This document shows, in pieces, positions 34,750-42,277 of a stretch of DNA of 64,000 nt. Below the pieces are notes generated by a model, which worked only from the letters and a program-made list of their open reading frames with translations, made no database searches and was not told where the DNA came from. The position numbers were made by a program, and so were the translations under genes. Numbering within the stretch: position 1 is the stretch's first letter; each line of letters starts with the position of its first letter. The DNA is from PALSA-612 sp963773055 (GTDB lineage: Bacteria; Actinomycetota; Thermoleophilia; Gaiellales; Gaiellaceae), in contig CAVYZL010000006.1 of NCBI GenBank assembly GCA_963773055.1, forward strand, positions 1,488,001 to 1,552,000, read 5' to 3'.

Positions 34750-35511
34750 CTAGGGCTGAGCGCGAGTGAATGTGGCGAGCTGCTTCCCCTCGCTGTCGGA
34801 GAAGCCCATGGTCGCTCCGTTGAAGCCATAGGTCGCCGCCGCACCGAGTGCGGCCAGGTAGGCGGCCTCCTGCTCCATGATTCCCTTGGGCTCGGGGCAG
34901 AGCTTCTTCGTCGCTGCCGCGGGCTCGATCTGGATGTCTCCCGTGTCCGCGGTGTACGACGTCGTGAAGTTGTTGCAACCCGCAGAGCCTGTCAGCGATC
35001 CGTCGTCCGCGAACACGGCCGTCAGCTCCGTCCCGGCGATCGGGCTGGAGACGGCGTCGCCGTCGAGGATTCCCGTCACCGTCCACTTCCCGAGGATCGA
35101 AGCGACCTCATAGCGCAGCAGCTCGTTGCCGCCCGCATCGGAGAGCACGAGCTCCTCACCATCGATCTCCCAGGTCGTTACTTCGGCGAGCGCCGCAACA
35201 TATGCCTTCTCGATCGTGTCTGCGGGCGGTGGGCACGCCATCTGCGTGCCAGCAGGGTCACCGATCTTCAGGGAATCGCCGTCGAGCGTGTATGAAGCTC
35301 GGTACTGATTGCACCCGCCAGAGCCGAAGACGGTGCCTTCGGAGAACGCGGCGCTCGGAACCACGCCTTCGGCGAGCGTGATGTCCTTTCCCGAGACGAG
35401 CTGCCAGGGCGTGTTCTCGAGGTCGGAAGCCTTGCTCCCGCCGCCGCCGCAACCGGCTGCAGAGAGCGCGGCGAGAGCGACGACGGCCGACGCAGTGACC
35501 ACGGCTCTCAC
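34750..35511 (-). CDS. Double META-domain lipoprotein
   Basis: 253 residues. The N-terminal signal ends in a lipobox-like LSAAGCGGGGS, so it is probably lipid-anchored outside the membrane. Two META (HslJ-like, PF03724) domains follow. The first has NTPWQLVSG and FGSGGCNQYRASY, the second has GKWTVTGI and GSAGCNNFTTSY, each with the G-C-N core. HslJ-type domains are linked to stress or novobiocin resistance in other bacteria, but the function is not established. The start is GTG at 35511. It is close to, and on the same strand as, tRNA-Ser(GCT). Confidence 0.87.
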   Translation of the reverse strand: MRAVVTASAVVALAALSAAGCGGGGSKASDLENTPWQLVSGKDITLAEGVVPSAAFSEGTVFGSGGCNQYRASYTLDGDSLKIGDPAGTQMACPPPADTIEKAYVAALAEVTTWEIDGEELVLSDAGGNELLRYEVASILGKWTVTGILDGDAVSSPIAGTELTAVFADDGSLTGSAGCNNFTTSYTADTGDIQIEPAAATKKLCPEPKGIMEQEAAYLAALGAAATYGFNGATMGFSDSEGKQLATFTRAQP

Positions 35512-35543
35512 GCTCGGCGACGGTACACGATCGGCAACCGAGG

Positions 35544-35634
35544 CGGAGAAGGAGGGATTCGAACCCTCGAAGGAGGGAATACCCCCCTTAACGCCTTAGC
35601 AGGGCGCCGCCTTCAGCCACTCGGCCACTTCTCC
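35544..35634 (-). tRNA. tRNA-Ser(GCT)
   Basis: Read on the minus strand, 91 nt with a long variable arm. Acceptor GGAGAAG pairs with CTTCTCC, the anticodon loop CTGCTAA gives GCT, and the T-loop is TTCGAAT. No CCA is encoded and no 3'-end duplicate was seen near it. Confidence 0.95.
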
Positions 35635-35667
35635 GCGGCCCGGCCAGCATAGCGGCGCCATCCGGCG

Positions 35668-36402
35668 TCAATCCGTGCGGCCAGCGTCCTCGAACGCCCA
35701 CGCAACTGCCGTGGCGAGCAGGCCCGTCGCGATGACCATCCAGCCCGCGAGCTCGAGCCCCTCCTCGATGACGACCTCGAGGTTGTAGGGAATCGAGAGG
35801 TGGCCCTGCCCCTCCTGGACGATCACCGCGGCGATCTCCTCGGCCGCGACTGCAGCGACGAGCATGAAGAGGCCGATGCGCAGGAGCCGCCCGCTCGGCC
35901 GCGGGATCACCGCCCCGAGCGTCCAGATCAGCACGAAGGCGGCCGCGAGCAGCGGGAGGTAGAAGACCGGCCAGATGACCCGCGCACCCTCCTGAATGGG
36001 GCCGAGCGAGTGCACGTGCTTGTGTACCGCACGCTCGTGCAGGGCGATCGCGTCGTCGAGCGACATGTAGGTCGCGATCGCAGCGAGCGCCCCGAGTGGC
36101 ACTGCGCCGACGGGCCGGAGGGCGATGAGCACGAGGAGCGCCACGGCTGCGGCGAGCGTGGCTCCGGCGCCCGCCCAGTTCCAGAGGCTGCCCTCGTCGT
36201 CGGCGTTGAACAGGCCGATCGTCGAGCGGAAGACGGCGAGGTGCGTGATCGTCTGGAGGGCCACACCGGCTACCGCGAGCCCGACGCCGATCGAAAGCAT
36301 CCGCTGTGCCGCATCAGGGAACCGACCCGACCGGTCGAGCTCTGCGGGCCAGATGCGCCTCGTCGTCCGCGCGGCGAGAGCGTCCACGGTCTCGCTGTTC
36401 AT
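35668..36402 (-). CDS. Polytopic membrane protein of unknown function
   Basis: 244 residues with about six membrane helices after a 35-residue cytoplasmic start (for example VGLAVAGVALQTITHLAVF, ATLAAAVALLVLIAL, LGALAAIATYMSLDDAIALHERAVHKHVHS). A charged loop with ALHERAVHKHVH between helices and EEIAAVIVQEGQGH in a later helix might bind metal, which is inference only. ATG at 36402 is chosen; a GTG at 36417 in frame adds five residues. It is divergent from the tRNA-Ser(CGA) gene. Confidence 0.7.
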   Translation of the reverse strand: MNSETVDALAARTTRRIWPAELDRSGRFPDAAQRMLSIGVGLAVAGVALQTITHLAVFRSTIGLFNADDEGSLWNWAGAGATLAAAVALLVLIALRPVGAVPLGALAAIATYMSLDDAIALHERAVHKHVHSLGPIQEGARVIWPVFYLPLLAAAFVLIWTLGAVIPRPSGRLLRIGLFMLVAAVAAEEIAAVIVQEGQGHLSIPYNLEVVIEEGLELAGWMVIATGLLATAVAWAFEDAGRTD

Positions 36403-36532
36403 AGGGTCAGCAAACACGTGCCGTGAAGTTGCGTCAACTGCGGTGGCTCGATCTTTGTGCCGGAAGCGTCACCGGACATGCGGGCGAGCGTGCTCTTCCA
36501 ACGCAGGCGACCGGCTACGCTTGACCGACCGC

Positions 36533-36619
36533 GGAGGGGTGGCAGAGCGGTCGAATGCGGCGGTCTCGAAAACCGTTCGGGGCGCAAGTCTCGCGGGAGT
36601 TCGAATCTCCCCCCCTCCG
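36533..36619 (+). tRNA. tRNA-Ser(CGA)
   Basis: 87 nt. Acceptor GGAGGGG pairs with CCCCTCC, the anticodon loop CTCGAAA gives CGA, there is a long variable arm, and the T-arm is GGGAG-TTCGAAT-CTCCC. Three degenerate copies of its 3' part follow at 38623, 39921 and 41291. Confidence 0.95.
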
Positions 36620-36660
36620 CCTTTATCCTACGCCAAAACCCGCATCTCGTAAGGGATTGC

Positions 36661-36747
36661 GGGCCGTGCCAGAGAGCGCTTGCGACGCTGCTCACCTACC
36701 GCTGGAGACCGCTAGAGACCGCTCAGCTCGGGGCGACCGGCCCACTT
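36661..36747 (+). repeat. tRNA-Ser downstream block, copy B
   Basis: The block begins with GGGCCGTGCCAGAGAGCGCT and contains ACCGCTAGAGACCGCTCAG, ending with GGCCCACTT. It matches copy A at 21941-22018 and copy C at 38717-38807. With copy C it also shares CGTAAGGGATTGCGGGC just before. It lies 41 bp after tRNA-Ser(CGA). Confidence 0.6.
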
Positions 36748-36757
36748 CCGCGCCCGC

Positions 36758-36835
36758 CTAGGGCTTCTTGCCGCTGACGATCTGCGAGATGCGCTGCCGC
36801 GAGAGGCCGCTCACCTCTTGGGTGCTGGCAGCCAC
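36758..36835 (-). pseudogene. Remnant of a helix-turn-helix gene (C-terminal end only)
   Basis: On the minus strand a short frame ends with a convincing recognition-helix sequence SGLSRQRISQIVSGKKP and a TAG stop at 36758. Upstream the frame loses protein character within about 30 codons and meets a stop near 36950. This looks like the last 20-25 residues of a Cro/Xre- or sigma-like HTH protein cut off by an insertion or deletion. It sits between block B and the hydrolase-cyclase gene, as expected for debris of a mobile element. Confidence 0.4.
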
Positions 36836-36934
36836 GGAGCCAGCGGCGGCCCCCGCGGGAGGGAGCTCGAGCGGGCGAGTGTGCGGGAATGTCCCTGGAC
36901 GTCGCTGATCGTTGCGCGCTCGCGAGCCGGTGAC

Positions 36935-38272
36935 TCAGCCCGCTACTCGATACAAGTGCCAACGGTCGGGAACGCCCTTGAGTTCGTGGTCGCCAGCGTC
37001 TTCGAACATCATGCCCGAGCCGACGACGAGGTCCCGCACAGTACGCGAGACGAGGATCTCCCCGGCCGCAGCCAACGCTCCGACACGCGCTCCGATGACG
37101 ACCCCTAAGCCGCCGAGATTCTCCCCGATGCGCTCGCACTCTCCAGTGTGGATGCCGGTGCGAATCTGGAGCCCGAGCTTGTCGACGACCGCCGTGAGAA
37201 CGGTCGCGCAGCGGATGGCCTGCGCCGGTCCGTCGAACGTTACGAAGAACCCGTCTCCGGCAGTGTTCACTTCCCGTCCTCGGTGTCGGTCGAGCTCCCG
37301 CCGGACGACCGCGTAGAAGCTCTCGAGCAGATCCGACCACCTGCGGTCCCCTAGCTCAGCCGCCTGCCTCGTCGAGTCCACGACGTCGATGAACATCACC
37401 GTTACGACGAAGCGGTCTGGCTCGAGGATGTCACGCATCCCGGTGAGGAACTCCTGGATCTCCTCGATCGCCTCTTCGTGACCGATCCAGGGCCAGTGAT
37501 CCGCACCTGGGAGCTCGACGAACGTCGCCCCTGGCACCTGATCCGCCAAGGCTCTCCCTTCTTCGATGGGCACGACCTTGTCGTCTCGCTTGTGTAGCAC
37601 GAGAGTTGGGACACGGATTGCGGGCAGGGTGTCGCGCACATCCATCTGGAGCAACATGCGGACCATCCCCACGGCGCCACCCGGGCTCACCGCGAGTCGT
37701 TCGAGCTTGGCGAACCACTCCTCGTAGCGCTCGTCGCCTACGAGAGACGGCGCGAACTGGTCGAGGTACAAGGCGCCGCGACCCCAATTCCGCTCTAGAT
37801 GCTCGAGCCACTCTGCCTCACTCGGATCAGGCGCCCACGGGTAGACGGGATCCGTGTCACCCATTCGTGCGAACGAGCCATAGACAACCGCCGCCCTCGT
37901 TCTCTCCGGGTGTGTCGCAGCGAAGAGGAGAGCCACTGCTCCGGTCTCCGACAGACCCACGAGTGCCGCTCGGTCCGATCCCACCGTGTCCATCAGGGTG
38001 GCGATGTCGCTCACCCGGTCCTCGAGCAAGGCTGGGCGGTCGTCGGGCACACGATCCGACATTCCTGTTCCTCGCTTGTCAAAGACGATCAGACGGGAGA
38101 ACGAAGCGAGGCGCCGTAGGAATCGGGCCATCGAAGGGTCTTCCCACGCGTGCTCCAGATGCGATACGAACCCGAGCGAGAGCACGATGTCGAGATCCGC
38201 GTCACCGAGCACCTGATACGCGATGTGGACGCCGTCTGCACTCCTTGAATAGAGCGTCTCCGGCGTGTCCAT
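36935..38272 (-). CDS. Alpha/beta hydrolase - class III nucleotidyl cyclase fusion
   Basis: 445 residues in two domains. Residues 1-270 are an alpha/beta hydrolase: oxyanion region LSLGFVSHLEHAW, a nucleophile elbow VGLSETGAVALL (GxSxxG, slightly unusual), an acid region VPTLVLHKRDDKVV, and catalytic His in GADHWPWIGHEE. Residues about 290-445 are a class III cyclase with MFIDVVDST and NTAGDGFFVTFDGP, ending HELKGVPDRWHLYRV. This hydrolase-cyclase pairing is seen in mycobacteria and other actinobacteria. The hydrolase may act as the sensor. The start is ATG at 38272 with AGGAAGG upstream. It is the first cargo gene in the tRNA-Ser repeat region. Confidence 0.88.
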   Translation of the reverse strand: MDTPETLYSRSADGVHIAYQVLGDADLDIVLSLGFVSHLEHAWEDPSMARFLRRLASFSRLIVFDKRGTGMSDRVPDDRPALLEDRVSDIATLMDTVGSDRAALVGLSETGAVALLFAATHPERTRAAVVYGSFARMGDTDPVYPWAPDPSEAEWLEHLERNWGRGALYLDQFAPSLVGDERYEEWFAKLERLAVSPGGAVGMVRMLLQMDVRDTLPAIRVPTLVLHKRDDKVVPIEEGRALADQVPGATFVELPGADHWPWIGHEEAIEEIQEFLTGMRDILEPDRFVVTVMFIDVVDSTRQAAELGDRRWSDLLESFYAVVRRELDRHRGREVNTAGDGFFVTFDGPAQAIRCATVLTAVVDKLGLQIRTGIHTGECERIGENLGGLGVVIGARVGALAAAGEILVSRTVRDLVVGSGMMFEDAGDHELKGVPDRWHLYRVAG

Positions 38273-38622
38273 GCGCGAATCCTTCCTCGGACAAGATCGC
38301 GGTGCAAGCGTCTTGGCTGAGAACGATGGGTGTGCAGAGACGTACATCGCCTGCGCCATACGTCACGGTTGCACGCATACCTCTGCTCCCGTTCCCTTCC
38401 GGGCGCTGCCGCGACCACAAGTAGCGTGTCACATCGCGCGCTAGTCAGCGCTCTCCGGCTCCTCCAGCGAAGGACGTGCGAACCCCGCCTAGTCGGCTGC
38501 GTCACCCGTCCCGGGGCGGGAGGACCGCTCTCCACGCAGGCTTCTGCGCTCTCCTCGGGCTGAGTTGCCCACTTTCCCGCCCACTTCGGCGCAAACCCGC
38601 ATGGTTATGCGGAAAGCGTCCA

Positions 38623-38685
38623 GTCTCGAAAACCGTTCGGGGCGCAAGTCTCGCGGGAGTTCAAATGTCCCCCCTCCGCCTTTAT
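38623..38685 (+). repeat. tRNA-Ser(CGA) 3' fragment, copy 1
   Basis: It runs from the anticodon loop (GTCTCGAAAACCGTTCGGGG) through the variable arm and acceptor 3' half to TTTAT beyond the gene, with the T-loop changed from TTCGAATCT to TTCAAATGT. There is no 5' half. It lies in the same orientation as the intact gene 2.1 kb upstream. Confidence 0.85.
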
Positions 38686-38700
38686 CTACCCCGTTTCCTG

Positions 38701-38807
38701 CATCCCGTAAGGGATTGCGGGCTATGCTGCAGCGCACTCGCGACCCTGCCGACCTACCGCTCCGAACCGCTAGAGACCGCTCAGGTTGGGGCCGAGTGCC
38801 CCACTTT
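38701..38807 (+). repeat. tRNA-Ser downstream block, copy C
   Basis: The block follows tRNA fragment 1 exactly as copy B follows the intact tRNA. It has ATCCCGTAAGGGATTGCGGG, then ACCGCTAGAGACCGCTCAG, ending in TGCCCCACTTT. The first part can fold (ATCCC-GTAA-GGGAT). Confidence 0.65.
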
Positions 38808-38885
38808 CTGTCCTCTGGCGACAAAAGGTCTTCGCAGAGCCTCACGACTCCGCTCCTCAGGGCTCAGGTAGAAGACAGAACCACG

Positions 38886-39422
38886 GTGGATGAGCAGGTC
38901 GTTTCGGAAGTTCGACGTGTCCTCGAGACCGAGGGAGCGACCGGCCTACGGGTCGACCAGCTAACGCGGGACGACCTACCGTCGCTTGGCTGGTCGGGGA
39001 CGCCGAGTCACATCATCAGCGTCGGCGAAGCCCTCGATCGAGTCGACTCGGGTGACATGGACTACCTCGTCGCACGCAGCCCGAGTGGACACCCGGTCGC
39101 CAAGGCGGGAATCGACTACGCGGCCAGTCCAGGAACGGGAACGCTCATGCAGTTGGCGACCGCCGAGGAACTCCAGGGCCTGGGAATCGGCACCCACGTG
39201 ATCGCGGTTGCAGAAGGACGTATCCGGAGCCGTGGCCTACACATTGCAGAGGTCGGCGTGGAGGAGATCAACCCGCGAGCGAGGGCGCTGTACGAGCGCC
39301 TGGGCTACGTGGAGGTTGGGCGCCGACCGGATGCGTGGGAGATCGAGGACGAAGTCGGCACGGTTAGCCTGTACGGCACCGAGGTTGTGATCCTCCGCAA
39401 GGAGCTTGACCCACTTCTCTGA
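38886..39422 (+). CDS. GNAT-family N-acetyltransferase
   Basis: 178 residues of the GNAT fold. The middle has DYLVARSPSGHPVAKAGIDY, the acetyl-CoA loop region LMQLATAEELQGLGIGTHVIAVAE (Q/R-x-x-G-x-G/A motif as QGLGIG), and the late ISEV-type strand NPRARALYERLGYVEVGRR. It acetylates an amine of unknown identity. The GTG at 38886 (codons for VDEQVV) is the chosen start; the frame is open upstream through the tRNA fragment, which cannot be coding. It is the sole gene between tRNA fragments 1 and 2. Confidence 0.85.
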   Translation: MDEQVVSEVRRVLETEGATGLRVDQLTRDDLPSLGWSGTPSHIISVGEALDRVDSGDMDYLVARSPSGHPVAKAGIDYAASPGTGTLMQLATAEELQGLGIGTHVIAVAEGRIRSRGLHIAEVGVEEINPRARALYERLGYVEVGRRPDAWEIEDEVGTVSLYGTEVVILRKELDPLL

Positions 39423-39920
39423 GCGCCGGGACTACGTCTACGACGGCCCGTCTCCCGCGTCCTCCTACACCGGGCCTGGGTGGAAAAACGACAGCTCAGG
39501 TGTGAACAGGTCACTGGCAGCAGAAGGTCGATCACGTCGCGACGTCGGTAGAACTCGATGCTGGGGCGGTTCGGGTCGGCGTCGGCTTGCTTCGCGAGCC
39601 GCTCGAAAGTGGGTGCAATCAACCCGTAGACAGCAGGTGGCTCTCCTCGCATTGCCTCGCGCCGCACCGATCGCCATACTCCGCGCATGGCGCCGCGGCG
39701 CGATGAGGAGAACAGGATGTACAGCTGCATGATGCTGCCGTCCGATCTCCAGCGCGTGCACGCGCCGAGAGACGACCCGTCGGCGCACCTCGGACGCCGC
39801 TCGTGGCGCACGTCGTGGCGGCACATGCTCCATCGGTTCCGGCGCGTCGATCGAGCGCGCTCGTAGACGTCGACCCGATCCGCTCCGCCAGTTCGCCTCT
39901 GGTTCAAGGAGGCGAAGGCG
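39423..39920. other. Gene-poor 500 bp before tRNA fragment 2
   Basis: No convincing gene. A minus-strand frame around 39500-39660 has some protein character (PPAVYGLIAPTFERLAKQA, then IEFYRRRDVIDLLLPV) but lacks a good start and runs on into low-complexity Arg/Ser. It may be a decayed gene fragment. The other frames are composition artefacts. Confidence 0.35.
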
Positions 39921-39959
39921 GCAGTCTCGCGGGAGTTCGAATCTCCCCCTCCGCCTTTC
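39921..39959 (+). repeat. tRNA-Ser(CGA) 3' fragment, copy 2
   Basis: The shortest copy, starting in the variable arm (GTCTCGCGGGAGTTCGAATC) and running through the acceptor 3' half into CCTTTCATCGC. The T-loop is intact. Confidence 0.8.
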
Positions 39960-39962
39960 ATC

Positions 39963-39990
39963 GCGGAGTGGCCTCCGACAGCCTCAGCGA
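39963..39990 (+). repeat. 28-bp direct repeat next to tRNA fragment 2
   Basis: GCGGAGTGG.CTCCGACAGCC.CAGCGA, with a partner at 41381-41408 differing at two positions. The partner follows tRNA fragment 3 in the same way, so fragment plus flank was duplicated together. Confidence 0.7.
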
Positions 39991-40107
39991 TCGGATGCGG
40001 TAAGCCGAGCCGGGTCGTCGCTCACGAGGCTCCTCCGGCGAGGGCCGGTTAGCCCCGGGCCCGGCGTCCGTCTGCCAGGCCCGGCTCGCGTGCTCGAGAA
40101 ACGCTGC

Positions 40108-40536
40108 TCAGTCGTCGCTCCGGAGTTGGCCGCGAAGAGCGCCGTTGGGGTACTTCGCGTTGTGGACGTTGACGTAGTACGCGCTCGGGTTGCTCTTGAT
40201 GGCCGTTGCGACTGCAGCCGGAGCCGTGACACAGCCCTTGGACTTGTAGACCTTCCCGAATGGGACGACGACCGGGCCTGCCACGCCTGCCCGCCCCTTG
40301 TGGATATGCGCTGCGAGCAGCTTGGCGACCTTCGATGCCTTGATCTCCCAGCAGACCGATGTGCCTGTGATCTTCACCTCGGCGGTGCCTCTGCCATCCG
40401 GGTCACCCTTGGGTACTTCGACCTTCCCGCTCAGCGTGGCGTGGAGCGAGTTCCCGCCCTTCTGAAGCGCGCCGCTTGCACCGGCGACAGCGATCAGCGC
40501 GATCGCGGTAGCGACGACAACGAAATTGAACCTCAC
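40108..40536 (-). CDS. Secreted CHRD-domain protein
   Basis: 142 residues. The GTG start at 40536 gives a signal peptide RFNFVVVATAIALIAVAGASG. The rest is a CHRD domain (PF07452): LHATLSGKVEVPKGDPDGRG, AEVKITGTSVCWEIKAS, the AAHIHKGRAGVAGPVVV core and the ending YYVNVHNAKYPNGALRGQL. Bacterial CHRD proteins are secreted beta-sandwich proteins of unknown role. It lies between tRNA fragments 2 and 3 and is divergent from the isochorismatase gene. Confidence 0.87.
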   Translation of the reverse strand: MRFNFVVVATAIALIAVAGASGALQKGGNSLHATLSGKVEVPKGDPDGRGTAEVKITGTSVCWEIKASKVAKLLAAHIHKGRAGVAGPVVVPFGKVYKSKGCVTAPAAVATAIKSNPSAYYVNVHNAKYPNGALRGQLRSDD

Positions 40537-40698
40537 AACGAATACCTGCCTTCCGATCGAGGGAGCATTCGTGCTGCATCGGGAAGTACGAGTCGCCACT
40601 CACAACGGATTGCGGCCGCGTAGGCCGAGAACGCGAACAAGAAGATCGTTCAACCCGTTAACGTCCGGCTGTCCGAGTTTTGCGACCAGGGGGAGGCC

Positions 40699-41256
40699 AT
40701 GACGACACTCGAGAACCGCCCGAACACTGCACTTCTCGTGATCGACGTGCAGAACGGCGTCGTGGGCGGCGCCCACGAGCGGGACACCGTCGTCGCGAAT
40801 GTCGGCACCGTCGTCGAGAAGGCTCGCGCGGCGGAGGTTCCGGTCGTCTGGGTGCAGCACTCGAGCGACAACCTCGCGGAGGGAAGCGAGCAATGGAAGA
40901 TCGTCCCGGAGTTGAGCCCGGACGAGAGCGAGCCGCTCGTCCAGAAGCGGTATCCGGACTCGTTCGAGGAGACGAAGCTCGAGTCCGTGCTCGCCGACCT
41001 CGCCGTCGGGCGCCTCGTCGTCGTCGGCGCGCAGACGGACGAATGCGTGCGCTCGACGCTGCACGGCGCACTCGTTCGCGGCTATGACGCGACGCTCGTC
41101 AGCGATGCGCACACGACCGAGGATCTCTCGCCCTGGGGCGCGCCGCCGCCGGAGCTCGTCATCGCGCACACGAATCTCTACTGGGGCAATCAAGAGGCTC
41201 CGGGGCGGACGGCCGGCACGGTCGAAGCGAAGGACGTCAACTTCACAGCGTCCTGA
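40699..41256 (+). CDS. Isochorismatase-family cysteine hydrolase
   Basis: 185 residues with the complete catalytic triad of the family: Asp16 in LLVIDVQNG, Lys83 in VQKRYPDSF and Cys116 in GAQTDECVRST. The core Rossmann-like fold is of normal length. Family members hydrolyse isochorismate, nicotinamide, N-carbamoyl compounds or related amides. With no pathway genes nearby the substrate stays open. The start is ATG at 40699 behind AGGGGGAGG. It lies 34 bp upstream of tRNA fragment 3. Confidence 0.9.
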   Translation: MTTLENRPNTALLVIDVQNGVVGGAHERDTVVANVGTVVEKARAAEVPVVWVQHSSDNLAEGSEQWKIVPELSPDESEPLVQKRYPDSFEETKLESVLADLAVGRLVVVGAQTDECVRSTLHGALVRGYDATLVSDAHTTEDLSPWGAPPPELVIAHTNLYWGNQEAPGRTAGTVEAKDVNFTAS

Positions 41257-41290
41257 CGACGCCAGATCCAGAGCTCGGGGCGACGGCCCA

Positions 41291-41352
41291 GTCTCGATAA
41301 CCGTTCGGCGTGCGAGCGTCGCGGGAGTTCGAACCTCCCCCTCCGCCTTTCA
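41291..41352 (+). repeat. tRNA-Ser(CGA) 3' fragment, copy 3
   Basis: It starts at the same anticodon-loop point as copy 1 (CCAGTCTCGA.AACCGTTCGG) and runs to the acceptor 3' half and TTTCATCGC. It has more changes than copy 1, so it is probably older. Confidence 0.8.
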
Positions 41353-41380
41353 TCGCCCAAGAGTCTCACGACTTTCGGGC

Positions 41381-41408
41381 GCGGAGTGGTCTCCGACAGC
41401 CGCAGCGA
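41381..41408 (+). repeat. 28-bp direct repeat next to tRNA fragment 3
   Basis: Partner of the repeat at 39963-39990 (26 of 28 bases identical). Beyond it, up to 41563, I see no gene. Confidence 0.7.
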
Positions 41409-41563
41409 GCCGCGCCCGCCATGTCGGTCGCGGCGGCGATGTGGCTTTGCAAGACCTGACGCGGAGCACCTGGACACGGAGCACACCCGCGCGCTCAGAC
41501 CCATGTCCGCGACCGCACGCCACGCCGTGCGCCGCGGTGATTGCCTTGCGAGCCTTGTCTCTC

Positions 41564-42163
41564 CTAGTCGGCGTCGAGGTGTACCTGAGCTGACACGTCG
41601 TCCTGCAGTCGGTCGGCCGCCGGCAGCGTCGCGACTGCGATAACCGCTCCGGCCGCGAGGGCACCTGTGACGAGAGCAACGCGGAGACCAACCCCGGCAG
41701 CCCGTGTCCGTAGTTGGCGAGGCAGCTTCCAGATGTGGGCTAGGACATGGACGGCAGCCGCGCCGAACCAGACGATGAAGCTCGCCTTGTGCAGGCCGAC
41801 CAGCGTCCCCTCCGTCTGACCAAGGACGAGTAGCGCGGTTCCCGTCGCAAAGAGCACGAGCGTCGAGAGGATCAAGACCGGTGCGACGAGCGCGCGCAGC
41901 ATGAGTGGCGGCGGACCACGTCTGACGTACTCGTCAGCGCCACCGTAGTAGCGGAACATGCGCCAACCAGTGCTCGCAAGCTTCAGTGCGAGTACGGGGA
42001 TCAGCAGCATCCCGACGAAGGCGTGGACGGTGAGCAGCGGTTGCAGCTGTAGCAGCGTCGCGCCCTCGACGGCTAGCAGCACGATCAATATGGCCGCAAC
42101 GACAGCCGTTAGCTGCTCGTTCGCCGTGCTCCCGCCTGTGCGTGGTCGCTTGATCCGGGCCAT
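41564..42163 (-). CDS. Cytochrome b561-like membrane protein
   Basis: 199 residues with about five membrane helices. Histidines sit in helices as expected for haem b ligands: LLTVHAFVGMLLIPVLALK in helix 2, and GLHKASFIVWFGAAAVHVLAHIWK in helix 4. This resembles the DUF4405/cytochrome b561-type quinone-linked membrane cytochromes, but haem binding is inferred. A basic N-terminus (ARIKRPR) points to a cytoplasmic start. ATG is at 42163. It is divergent from pcaH with 114 bp between. Confidence 0.72.
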   Translation of the reverse strand: MARIKRPRTGGSTANEQLTAVVAAILIVLLAVEGATLLQLQPLLTVHAFVGMLLIPVLALKLASTGWRMFRYYGGADEYVRRGPPPLMLRALVAPVLILSTLVLFATGTALLVLGQTEGTLVGLHKASFIVWFGAAAVHVLAHIWKLPRQLRTRAAGVGLRVALVTGALAAGAVIAVATLPAADRLQDDVSAQVHLDAD

Positions 42164-42277
42164 TACGGATCACATCGAACCAGACGAAGCTGAGAAAGCT
42201 CTAAGCAGCCGCCCGTCCACGCAGACGGGGCGCGGTATGCTCAAATCCCAGGCTCGGCAACGAACGCTCGCTTCCAG

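Noticed and set aside
38273..38622. Possible small genes in the 350 bp before tRNA fragment 1
   Set aside because: Open frames here are Arg/Ser-rich, lack ribosome sites and have no protein-like pattern; I see nothing but the promoter side of the hydrolase-cyclase gene.
36533..41408. CRISPR array or integron
   Set aside because: The repeats are few, unequal, 1-2 kb apart and clearly parts of a tRNA; there are no regular spacers, attC-like sites or integrase.
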